Part shown: one piece after another, positions 1-5,536 of the stretch | Position numbering within the stretch: the first letter of the stretch is position 1 | Layout of the letters: each line of letters opens with the position of its first letter | Source of the DNA: Nitrososphaera sp. | GTDB taxonomy: Archaea; Thermoproteota; Nitrososphaeria; Nitrososphaerales; Nitrososphaeraceae | Assembly (NCBI GenBank): GCA_025935445.1 | Contig: JAICVG010000034.1 | Coordinates: 1 to 8,467 of the forward strand | Direction: 5' to 3' | Length of the DNA stretch: 8,467 nucleotides | Program-made: the position numbers and the translations under genes | The notes under the pieces: model-generated | Told to the model about the DNA's origin: nothing | The model's input: the letters and a program-made list of their open reading frames with translations, nothing else | Database searches by the model: none

Positions 1-78
1 AGGGAAATTACATCTGCAGAGGGACTCTTGAACCACTATGAAGCAGTGAAGGCGAGGATGAGTGAAGAAAAAGAATAG
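1..78 (+). CDS. hisD: Histidinol dehydrogenase, C-terminal end only (5' part outside window)
   Basis: The first 25 codons, open from the left edge to a TAG at 76-78, read REITSAEGLLNHYEAVKARM and a short acidic/basic end. A Ser-Ala-Glu-Gly-Leu segment followed by His and Ala-Val-x-x-Arg is the usual C-terminal signature of HisD, the NAD-dependent zinc enzyme that oxidises histidinol to histidine in the last two pathway steps. In the family, the Glu and His of this segment lie near the active site. The gene overlaps the GTG start of hisC by 17 nt, placing it in the same operon. Only the tail is visible, so the call rests on a short motif plus context. Confidence 0.8.
   Translation, partial: REITSAEGLLNHYEAVKARMSEEKE
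54..57 (+). promoter_or_regulatory. Shine-Dalgarno-like GAGG for hisC
   Basis: GAGG lies inside the 3' end of hisD, 4 nt before the GTG at 62. It helps support GTG 62 as the hisC start, since no ATG occurs in frame until far into the protein. The other operon starts show no comparable motif and seem to rely on stop/start overlap. Confidence 0.4.
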
Positions 79-1132
79 CTGGCTCAACGATAATATCAAG
101 CGGATTGCTTGGCTAGACCACTATACAAAACCCGAAAAAGTAGAAGGTGCAATTAAGCTAGACTCAAATGAAAATTTCGCACTTGGTAGGGATTTTGTTG
201 CAGGCGTAGCAGCTGAAGCTGCAAAGGAAGTAGATCTCAGAGAATACCCTCTTGGCCAGATGGATGAGCTCCATGCTCGGCTTGCCAAGTACGCTGGTGT
301 CAACGTAAATTGTGTGGCTGTTGGCAGCGGGTCTGACCAGATAATTGAGCTATTGCTTTCAACGCTTGGAGGTAGACGTGCAACAGTGTTTTCTCCCACA
401 TTCTCATATTTTATTAACCGGTGCAAGCTTCATGGTATAAAGGTATATCAAGTTCCTCTAGAGCCCGACTTTACACTTGACAAAAAGGCATTTGTAAAGA
501 CTGCAAAGAGGTCAGACCTTATTTACATCTGCTCGCCAAACAATCCTACTGGTAACCAGCTTGATCGACAGGAAATAATTGAAGTCGTCGATTCGCTTGA
601 GGACAGACTTGTGTTGATCGACGAGGCATACGTAGACTTTGCAGATTACTCACTGTCCGGCGAAGTGATACAGCGTAATAATGTAATTGTGCTTCGTACG
701 CTATCAAAGGCATTTGGGCTTGCCGGCGCAAGGGTTGGCTACATAGTGTCAAATAGAAAACTTGTGAGGATATTCAGATCTATCATCCAGCTGCCCTACC
801 CTATAAGCACACTTTCGCTTGCAATTGCATCAGGCGTCCTTGAAGATGCAGATCAGATCAAGCAGACGATCAAATCTGTGAGGCTTGAAAGGGAGAGAGT
901 GTTTGCCAGGTTATCAAAAATTGATGGCATCAAGATTTTCAGATCAGACGCTAATTTTATCTTCATGGAGACTGGCAAGAACTACCAAGCAATTTCAAAA
1001 ACGCTTAACAGCAATGGAATCGTAGTAAAACTGCTCGGCAATATCACTAACCACAAAGGCTGCATGAGAATCACAATAGGTACGCGGGAAATGAATGACA
1101 AGTATCTTAAATGCATAGAACAGATAATTTGA
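62..1132 (+). CDS. hisC: Histidinol-phosphate aminotransferase
   Basis: HisC is a PLP enzyme (fold type I, aminotransferase class I/II) that converts imidazole acetol phosphate and glutamate to histidinol phosphate and 2-oxoglutarate in the cytosol. The 356-residue length is normal for HisC. Visible motifs are LDSNEN at residues 33-38 (the usual following Pro is Phe), SGSDQ near 89-93, SPNNPTG at 158-164 with the PLP-contacting Asn, IDEAY at 186-190 with Asp187 facing the pyridine nitrogen, SKAFGLAGARVGY at 215-227 with Lys216 as the Schiff-base lysine and Arg224 as a phosphate ligand, and CMRITIGT near the C-terminus with the carboxylate-binding Arg. The start is GTG, 17 nt inside hisD; TGATG joins it to the next gene. 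Confidence 0.96.
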   Translation: MKKKNSWLNDNIKRIAWLDHYTKPEKVEGAIKLDSNENFALGRDFVAGVAAEAAKEVDLREYPLGQMDELHARLAKYAGVNVNCVAVGSGSDQIIELLLSTLGGRRATVFSPTFSYFINRCKLHGIKVYQVPLEPDFTLDKKAFVKTAKRSDLIYICSPNNPTGNQLDRQEIIEVVDSLEDRLVLIDEAYVDFADYSLSGEVIQRNNVIVLRTLSKAFGLAGARVGYIVSNRKLVRIFRSIIQLPYPISTLSLAIASGVLEDADQIKQTIKSVRLERERVFARLSKIDGIKIFRSDANFIFMETGKNYQAISKTLNSNGIVVKLLGNITNHKGCMRITIGTREMNDKYLKCIEQII

Positions 1133-2130
1133 TGTATGATTGTGTACTCTTTGACATCGACGGCGTGTTAGTTGACATTCGCAAGTCCTACAATGCTGCA
1201 ATCAAAGAGACTGTGGAATACGTGCTCAAATTTATCACTGGCAGTTCTTTTCGGACCCTAGTCACCGATCAGATCATTTTGAAGTTCAGGCAGAGTGGTG
1301 GCTTTAACAACGACACAGACACTAGTTATGCTATAATTCTTGCAATCCTTGCCAACCCCCCAAAGAGCATCTCGCAGGGAAGGAAGTTTCTTACCAAGGT
1401 AGCAGAGAATTCTGACGAAAGTGGCTATATCTCGGTGGAAAAGTTCCTTGCTATCTATGGCATTGACAAGTGGAAAAAAGTGCTGACTTACCCGGCACCG
1501 GTCAAAGATAGCATGCTTGCACGGGTATTTGATGAGATATTTTATGGGCCGGACCTGTTCAGAAAGCAGGATCACTTGGAGCCCAAATATTGGACGACTG
1601 ACAGGCCGCTGATAAAGAATGATAGGCTCGCAGTAAGTGCCAAAACGATGAAAAAGCTCAATAAAATGTTCAAAGGCAATCTTGCAATAGTCTCTGGCAG
1701 GAGCAGGATTGCTGCAGAATATTCGCTCCAACCCATAATAAAATATTTCAATTCTGATGCCTGCGTCTTTTTAGAGGACAAAAAGCGCAAGTATGCCAAA
1801 CCAAATCCTTATGCAGTCAAGCGTGCGATGAAAGTGATGGGTGCAAGAACCGCGATCTATGTGGGTGACTCTGCAGAAGACCTGCTTATGGCAAGGCGCG
1901 CTGAGAAAGAGATAGGCGCAAAAATTGCATTTGCAGGCATCTATGGCAACAGCTCCGAGTCAGACGAAACAATAGACAAATTCAAACAGGAGGGTGTTGC
2001 AGTAATTATAAGAAGCGTCAACCAACTACCGAACATAATAAATAAAGTACACCACTGTAGTTTAAAACACACTTGGCTTCTGCCGGAAGAAAAGCGAGGA
2101 TTGAGAGGGCCACAAAGGAGACGGCGGTAA
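1132..2130 (+). CDS. HAD-superfamily phosphatase in his operon, candidate histidinol-phosphatase
   Basis: This is a 332-residue haloacid dehalogenase-fold hydrolase with all four catalytic motifs. Motif I is DIDGVLVD, with nucleophile Asp8 and acid/base Asp10. Motif II is VSGR (Ser188). Motif III is Lys223 in YAKPNP. Motif IV is GDSAED, with Asp246 and Asp250 for Mg2+. About 180 residues, including GGFNND, separate motifs I and II, so the cap sits where subfamily I caps sit but is large. From memory this matches the small HAD-SF-IA-hyp1 clade (TIGR01548), whose members have often been labelled imidazoleglycerol-phosphate dehydratase without basis. ATG 1132 is preferred over in-frame ATG 1111 because TGATG couples it to hisC and leaves the normal short lead before beta-1. 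Residues 307-332 form a basic tail overlapping hisB. A histidinol-phosphatase role is inferred from context; a housekeeping sugar-phosphate phosphatase is the alternative. Confidence 0.85.
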   Translation: MYDCVLFDIDGVLVDIRKSYNAAIKETVEYVLKFITGSSFRTLVTDQIILKFRQSGGFNNDTDTSYAIILAILANPPKSISQGRKFLTKVAENSDESGYISVEKFLAIYGIDKWKKVLTYPAPVKDSMLARVFDEIFYGPDLFRKQDHLEPKYWTTDRPLIKNDRLAVSAKTMKKLNKMFKGNLAIVSGRSRIAAEYSLQPIIKYFNSDACVFLEDKKRKYAKPNPYAVKRAMKVMGARTAIYVGDSAEDLLMARRAEKEIGAKIAFAGIYGNSSESDETIDKFKQEGVAVIIRSVNQLPNIINKVHHCSLKHTWLLPEEKRGLRGPQRRRR

Positions 2131-2669
2131 ATGTTAACGTTAATCTCGATGGCACTGGTAAGACCCGCATCAAGACGCGTCTTTCCTTCATCGACCACCT
2201 GATCATGTCAATTGGCAAGCATGCCATGATCGACATCACCCTCAATGGCGAGTCAAATGATGGCATCGTACACCACTTAGCAGAAGATGTTGCTATTGCA
2301 TTGGCGCAGAGCATAGACAAAGCGCTGGGTGATAGGACAAGGATCACACGATTTGGCTATGCACTTGTCCCGATGGACGAAGCGCTGGCGTACGTGTCGA
2401 TCGACTTAGTCAAGCGGCAGTACTACAACGTGCAGCTGAAACTTACCCGTGATAGTATTGAAGGAGTACCAAGAGAAGACCTTGAGCACTTTACAAGATC
2501 ATTACTGCAGAACCTAAATGCGTGCACTCATATGGCAGTCTACTATGGTGAAAACGATCATCATAAGGTTGAAGCAGCGCTCAAGGCGTTTGCAGTGGCA
2601 CTTAGGATGGCCACTAATATCGACAGCAAAAGGAAGGGCGTGCCAAGTGCCAAGGGGGCTATGCAATGA
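2073..2669 (+). CDS. hisB: Imidazoleglycerol-phosphate dehydratase
   Basis: HisB dehydrates imidazole glycerol phosphate to imidazole acetol phosphate using a dinuclear Mn2+ site in a 24-mer. The 198-residue length is typical of the monofunctional enzyme. Family signatures are RATKET at 12-17, FIDHL at 39-43 with His42 and His50, HHLAED at 67-72 (His67, His68, Glu71 as metal ligands), RITRFG at 90-95, PMDEALA at 100-106, His139, and NDHHKVEA at 161-168 (second HHxxE metal site). The usual SGRP segment after the DEALA strand reads VKRQ, so only its Arg (115) is kept. The start is TTG 2073: an in-frame TAG lies at 2058-2060, the next in-frame ATG is codon 45, and the conserved N-terminal R-TKET block requires this start. 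It overlaps the HAD gene by 58 nt out of frame and hisH by ATGA. Confidence 0.95.
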   Translation: MASAGRKARIERATKETAVNVNVNLDGTGKTRIKTRLSFIDHLIMSIGKHAMIDITLNGESNDGIVHHLAEDVAIALAQSIDKALGDRTRITRFGYALVPMDEALAYVSIDLVKRQYYNVQLKLTRDSIEGVPREDLEHFTRSLLQNLNACTHMAVYYGENDHHKVEAALKAFAVALRMATNIDSKRKGVPSAKGAMQ

Positions 2670-3286
2670 CAAAAATAGCAATTTTTGACTTTGGCGCAGG
2701 CAACCTCTTCAGCCTCAAGTCTGCGCTTGAGCGCAACGGAGCAGAAAGTGTTGACATAATCTACGATCTAAAAGAACTGACAAAATTTGACGGGCTGGTG
2801 CTTCCTGGTGTCGGCAACTTTGATCCTGCAATCAGATCAATAGAGAGTAGTGCAAGCTATCTTGATAAAGCCATTGACAATTGTATGCCGTTGTTGGGAG
2901 TCTGTCTTGGCATGGAGATACTCTTTAACAAAAGTGAAGAAGGGAGACTGGAAGGATTGAAGATATTGGATGGCGAGGTTGTAATGCTCCCAAAGGGGAA
3001 GGTCAAGATTCCTCACATGGGATGGAACAACCTCCAAATAAAAGGCGAGAGCAAGCTGCTAAAAGGAGTCAAGGATCAGTCGTGGGTATATTTTGTGCAT
3101 TCTTACAAGACTGTACCAAAGGATCGTAAGTTAGTAGTGGCGACTTCTGACTATGGTGTCAGCATCCCAGCGATGATTGAAAGGGATAATCTAATCGGTG
3201 TCCAGTTCCATCCAGAAAAATCCGGTGATGTTGGTGCACTTATGATAAAGAACTTTATCGGATTGTGTAAAAAAGAAGCGAAATGA
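2666..3286 (+). CDS. hisH: Imidazole glycerol phosphate synthase, glutaminase subunit
   Basis: HisH is a class I glutamine amidotransferase that hydrolyses glutamine and channels ammonia to HisF. The 206-residue length is normal. The catalytic triad is visible: Cys80 in LLGVCLGME, then His182 and Glu184 in VQFHPEKSG. PGVGNF near residues 48-53 is the HisH form of the oxyanion loop. PHMGWNNL and YFVHSYK are the conserved segments that close the active site against HisF. It starts at the ATGA shared with hisB and ends in an ATGA shared with hisA, so it is translated between two coupled neighbours. Its partner hisF is one gene downstream, with hisA between them. Confidence 0.97.
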   Translation: MTKIAIFDFGAGNLFSLKSALERNGAESVDIIYDLKELTKFDGLVLPGVGNFDPAIRSIESSASYLDKAIDNCMPLLGVCLGMEILFNKSEEGRLEGLKILDGEVVMLPKGKVKIPHMGWNNLQIKGESKLLKGVKDQSWVYFVHSYKTVPKDRKLVVATSDYGVSIPAMIERDNLIGVQFHPEKSGDVGALMIKNFIGLCKKEAK

Positions 3287-3981
3287 AGGTCATAGCTGCA
3301 GTTGACATCATGGGTGGAAGCGTCGTCAGGCTTGTCAGGGGGAATCCTGATGACAAGGTAGAATATAGCAATGATCCTGTTGAAACTGCAAGAAAGTGGG
3401 AGACTGTTGGCGCCGACATGCTGCATATAGTTGACCTTGATGCAGCATTTTCGACTGGCAGTAATTCTGAGCTAATCGCAAAAATATCTCAAGCAGTCAG
3501 GATCCCTCTGCAGATTGCAGGCGGCATTAGATCATTAGAAAAAGCTGAAGAAATGCTGTCAATGGCATCAAGGGTTGTAATTGGCACTATGGCCTATAGA
3601 GAACCGGAGGTCATAAGAAAGCTTGTCAAGAAGAATGCAGACAGAGTAACAATTTCAGTAGATCAGATGGGCGGTATGGTTATGGTGAAAGGGTGGAAAG
3701 AGTCTACTGGAACAACAGTTGCAGACGCAATATCGCAGTTTCTTGCAGTAGGTGTCGATGAATTTTTGCTGACAAGTATCGATCGTGATGGGACATTGCA
3801 AGGTCCTGATATCAAAACATTGGCAGACGCCGCTGTGTCTGCAAGAATAATTGCAAGCGGTGGGATCTCAAGTATAGAAGATGTGATAAAGATCAGAAGC
3901 GCCGGCTGTAGTTCTGTCATAATTGGAAAAGCGATGTACGACGGCAAAGTGAGCATCGAAAAGGTGAAGGCAGTAGCATAA
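3283..3981 (+). CDS. hisA: Phosphoribosyl-formimino-AICAR phosphate isomerase (ProFAR isomerase)
   Basis: HisA is a single-domain TIM barrel that performs the Amadori rearrangement of ProFAR to PRFAR, the substrate of HisF/HisH. Asp8 (AAVDIMGG) and Asp127 (SVDQMGG) are the paired catalytic aspartates, at the ends of beta-1 and beta-5 as expected from the duplicated half-barrel shared with HisF. The phosphate-binding glycine turns are GGIRS near residue 80 and SGGISS near residue 193, and TSIDRDGT is the conserved beta-6 segment. At 232 residues it is slightly short for the family (about 240) with no obvious gap. I see no sign that it is the bifunctional PriA (HisA/TrpF) form, though this cannot be excluded by eye. 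TAATG joins it to hisF. Confidence 0.95.
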   Translation: MKVIAAVDIMGGSVVRLVRGNPDDKVEYSNDPVETARKWETVGADMLHIVDLDAAFSTGSNSELIAKISQAVRIPLQIAGGIRSLEKAEEMLSMASRVVIGTMAYREPEVIRKLVKKNADRVTISVDQMGGMVMVKGWKESTGTTVADAISQFLAVGVDEFLLTSIDRDGTLQGPDIKTLADAAVSARIIASGGISSIEDVIKIRSAGCSSVIIGKAMYDGKVSIEKVKAVA

Positions 3982-4790
3982 TGACACTTGCAAAAAGAAT
4001 AATCCCTTGTCTTGACGTCGACAATGGCAGAGTCGTCAAGGGAGTGCATTTTACAGAGGTCAAGGACGCCGGTGATCCAGTCGAGCTTGGCAAAAAATAT
4101 CGCGAGCAAGGAGCTGACGAGCTAGTATTCCTTGACATCACAGCGTCGCAGCAGGGAAGAGACACAATAGCAAGCATCGTGAGAAAGGTGGCAGAAGTCA
4201 TCGACATACCGTTCACAGTTGGTGGCGGCATCAAAAAGCTCGAAGACGCACGCGACATACTGCTTTCTGGCGCAGACAAGGTCTCGATTAACACTGCTGC
4301 AGTCAAGAGCCCTGAATTGATATCGGAGCTGATGTCGATCTTTGGCAAGCAGTGTATTGTAGTAGCAATAGATGCAAAGAGAAATTACAATGTTGAAAAA
4401 GGCAACAAGACTATATTCAAGGATAAGGATGAAAGGAAATTTTGGTTTGAGGTCAGGATTTATGGCGGCAAAGAAGGAACTGGACTTGATGCCATCAAGT
4501 GGGCCAAAGAAGTTGAGCAGCGCGGGGCTGGCGAAATATTACTGACAAGCATTGATGCTGACGGTACTGAGAATGGCTATGACATCGAGCTGACAAAGTC
4601 TATATGCAAATCAGTGCCTGTGCCTGTAATTGCCTCTGGCGGCTGCGGAAAGGCCCTTCACATGCTCGACGTGTTTGAAAAGACAGATGTTGACGCCGCG
4701 CTGGCCGCATCGATATTCCACTACGAAAAGTCAACAGTCGACAAGGTAAAGAAATACCTAAAGAGAAATGGTATCAAGATCAGGATATAA
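3981..4790 (+). CDS. hisF: Imidazole glycerol phosphate synthase, cyclase subunit
   Basis: HisF is the TIM-barrel cyclase that combines PRFAR with ammonia from HisH to give imidazole glycerol phosphate and AICAR. The N-terminus is nearly the family consensus, [19 protein letters not shown], with catalytic Asp12. The second catalytic residue is Asp131 in [23 protein letters not shown] and ASGGCG are the phosphate-binding and beta-6/7 segments. At 269 residues it is about 15 longer than bacterial HisF; the extra length lies just after Asp131 (about residues 135-156, rich in Lys, Asp and Glu), where I recall other archaeal HisF proteins are also extended. It is the last his gene visible: no hisI or hisE follows, and a 43-nt gap separates it from the next gene. 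Confidence 0.97.
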   Translation: MTLAKRIIPCLDVDNGRVVKGVHFTEVKDAGDPVELGKKYREQGADELVFLDITASQQGRDTIASIVRKVAEVIDIPFTVGGGIKKLEDARDILLSGADKVSINTAAVKSPELISELMSIFGKQCIVVAIDAKRNYNVEKGNKTIFKDKDERKFWFEVRIYGGKEGTGLDAIKWAKEVEQRGAGEILLTSIDADGTENGYDIELTKSICKSVPVPVIASGGCGKALHMLDVFEKTDVDAALAASIFHYEKSTVDKVKKYLKRNGIKIRI

Positions 4791-4798
4791 TAATAATA

Positions 4799-4805
4799 TT
4801 ATAAA
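4799..4805 (+). promoter_or_regulatory. TATA-like element upstream of the small gene at 4834
   Basis: TTATAAA is centred about 32 nt before ATG 4834. An archaeal TATA box lies about 26 nt before the transcription start, so this would give a leader of only a few nucleotides. It overlaps a perfect 10-bp AT palindrome (ATAATATTAT, 4793-4802), probably a by-product of AT richness. No T-tract terminator follows hisF, so read-through from the operon is also possible. Confidence 0.4.
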
Positions 4806-4833
4806 GGACATGTGACATTACAATCATTATCTG

Positions 4834-5166
4834 ATGTTTGGCACTAGGCCTGGCCGCATTACATTTGAAAGCCACTTGGAAAAGTTAAAAGAGCCAGTTA
4901 GACCAATAATGGTCGACTTACGAAAATTTGTGATATCGCTTGGCAGCAATGTGATAGAAGAGGTAAGGCCTCACAGGATAGTATATTCCAAAACCATGAA
5001 CTTCAGAACATTTCTTGACATAGAGTCAACTACTGGCGACTCGTTAATGCTGTCGATAAGCTATGGCAGAGGCACATCCCCTGTGTCTCTCATGGTCGTG
5101 ACTATTGAGGACGCAGAGCGTGCAAAGAAGCAGATTGTCGAAGCATACCAGAAAATTAGTAATTAA
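4834..5166 (+). CDS. Small conserved-looking protein of unknown function (possibly DUF5655-like)
   Basis: This 110-residue soluble protein has no signal peptide, membrane segment or cysteines. A predicted helix (about residues 14-34, VRPIMVDLRKFVISLG) is followed by several beta-like stretches (RIVYSK, FRTFLDIES, SLMLSISYG, VSLMVVTI) and a C-terminal helix (EDAERAKKQIVEAYQ). This order, and the NFRTFLDI strand after the first helix, resemble DUF5655-type domains found as single small proteins or appended to nucleic-acid-related proteins; that resemblance is from memory and weak. The start is the ATG at 4834; the ATG at 4810 is followed at once by a stop. The stop codon overlaps that of the convergent acylphosphatase gene. 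No function is assigned. Confidence 0.75.
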   Translation: MFGTRPGRITFESHLEKLKEPVRPIMVDLRKFVISLGSNVIEEVRPHRIVYSKTMNFRTFLDIESTTGDSLMLSISYGRGTSPVSLMVVTIEDAERAKKQIVEAYQKISN

Positions 5167-5468
5167 TTGTTGTTGTTATCGATAGTAAAGCTAGCAAACT
5201 CGCCCGTATACTTCTCAAATCTTACATCAACGTCATCCACTCTGGAGTTTGACGGGCCAATGTGACACCACTCTATTACTTCGCTGACATTGCTCTTGTC
5301 GCCTTCAAAGACCGCTTCTACACGACCATCCAGTAAGTTGCATACCCAGCCGGTGACTCTATGTTTAATCGCTACTTGTTTTGTATTTTGCCTGAAATAA
5401 ACTCCCTGCACCTTGCCTCTGATAAATACATGTGCGCGAGTATTTTTCTTGGTATCACTCACTTGCAC
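5163..5468 (-). CDS. acyP: Acylphosphatase
   Basis: Acylphosphatase is a small cytosolic enzyme that hydrolyses carboxyl-phosphate mixed anhydrides such as acetyl phosphate. The signature is complete: FIRGKVQGVYFRQNT at residues 15-29, where Arg26 and the preceding backbone form the phosphate cradle, and GWVCNLLDGRVEAVFEG at 40-56 with catalytic Asn44. The GPSNSRVDDV segment also fits the family. At 101 residues it is slightly longer than the usual 90, with a short N-terminal lead and a C-terminal run of four Asn encoded by near-repeated AAC codons. A stop lies directly before the GTG at 5468, making that the earliest start; GTG 5462, two codons in, is equally possible and drops two residues. 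Its 3' end overlaps the convergent gene by 4 nt. Confidence 0.93.
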   Translation of the reverse strand: MQVSDTKKNTRAHVFIRGKVQGVYFRQNTKQVAIKHRVTGWVCNLLDGRVEAVFEGDKSNVSEVIEWCHIGPSNSRVDDVDVRFEKYTGEFASFTIDNNNN

Positions 5469-5482
5469 TCATTGCAATTGTT

Positions 5483-5491
5483 GATATAAAA
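5483..5491 (-). promoter_or_regulatory. TATA-like element for acyP
   Basis: Read on the minus strand the sequence is TTTTATATC, inside an AT-rich block. Its centre lies about 19 nt before GTG 5468 and 25 nt before GTG 5462, so with the usual TATA-to-start distance the second GTG would be the first or nearly first codon of a leaderless transcript. The T-run just upstream could shift the box by a few bases, which would favour GTG 5468. Confidence 0.35.
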
Positions 5492-5517
5492 AATATTCCC
5501 ACCAGCAAAAAATATTT
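5488..5517 (-). terminator. Paired T-tracts after the decarboxylase gene (possible terminator, shared with acyP promoter)
   Basis: The 68-nt gap between the decarboxylase stop and acyP contains the same 10-mer twice on the plus strand, AAAAAATATT at 5488-5497 and 5507-5516, exactly 19 bp apart. On the minus strand this gives two AATATTTTTT runs, as expected for archaeal U-tract termination of the decarboxylase transcript; the second also overlaps the acyP TATA-like element. No stable hairpin is evident. Confidence 0.35.
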
Positions 5518-5536
5518 GCGGCAGTAGAAACTATCA

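Noticed and set aside
1111..1131. Upstream ATG 1111 as the start of the HAD gene
   Set aside because: It adds seven residues lying inside hisC codons and no family match; ATG 1132 overlaps the hisC stop by one base, the pattern seen at other junctions here.
3663..4348. Overlapping minus-strand frames (148 and 143 codons) opposite hisA and hisF
   Set aside because: Both are antisense to highly conserved TIM-barrel genes and show no domain, start context or promoter of their own.
4793..4802. Perfect 10-bp palindrome ATAATATTAT as an operator
   Set aside because: It is made only of A and T in an AT-rich gap, overlaps a TATA-like element, and has no second copy; chance is the simplest explanation.
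5166..5178. Short GTT/AAC repeat at the acyP 3' end as a microsatellite or recombination site
   Set aside because: Only about four units, fully explained as four Asn codons at the end of the protein.
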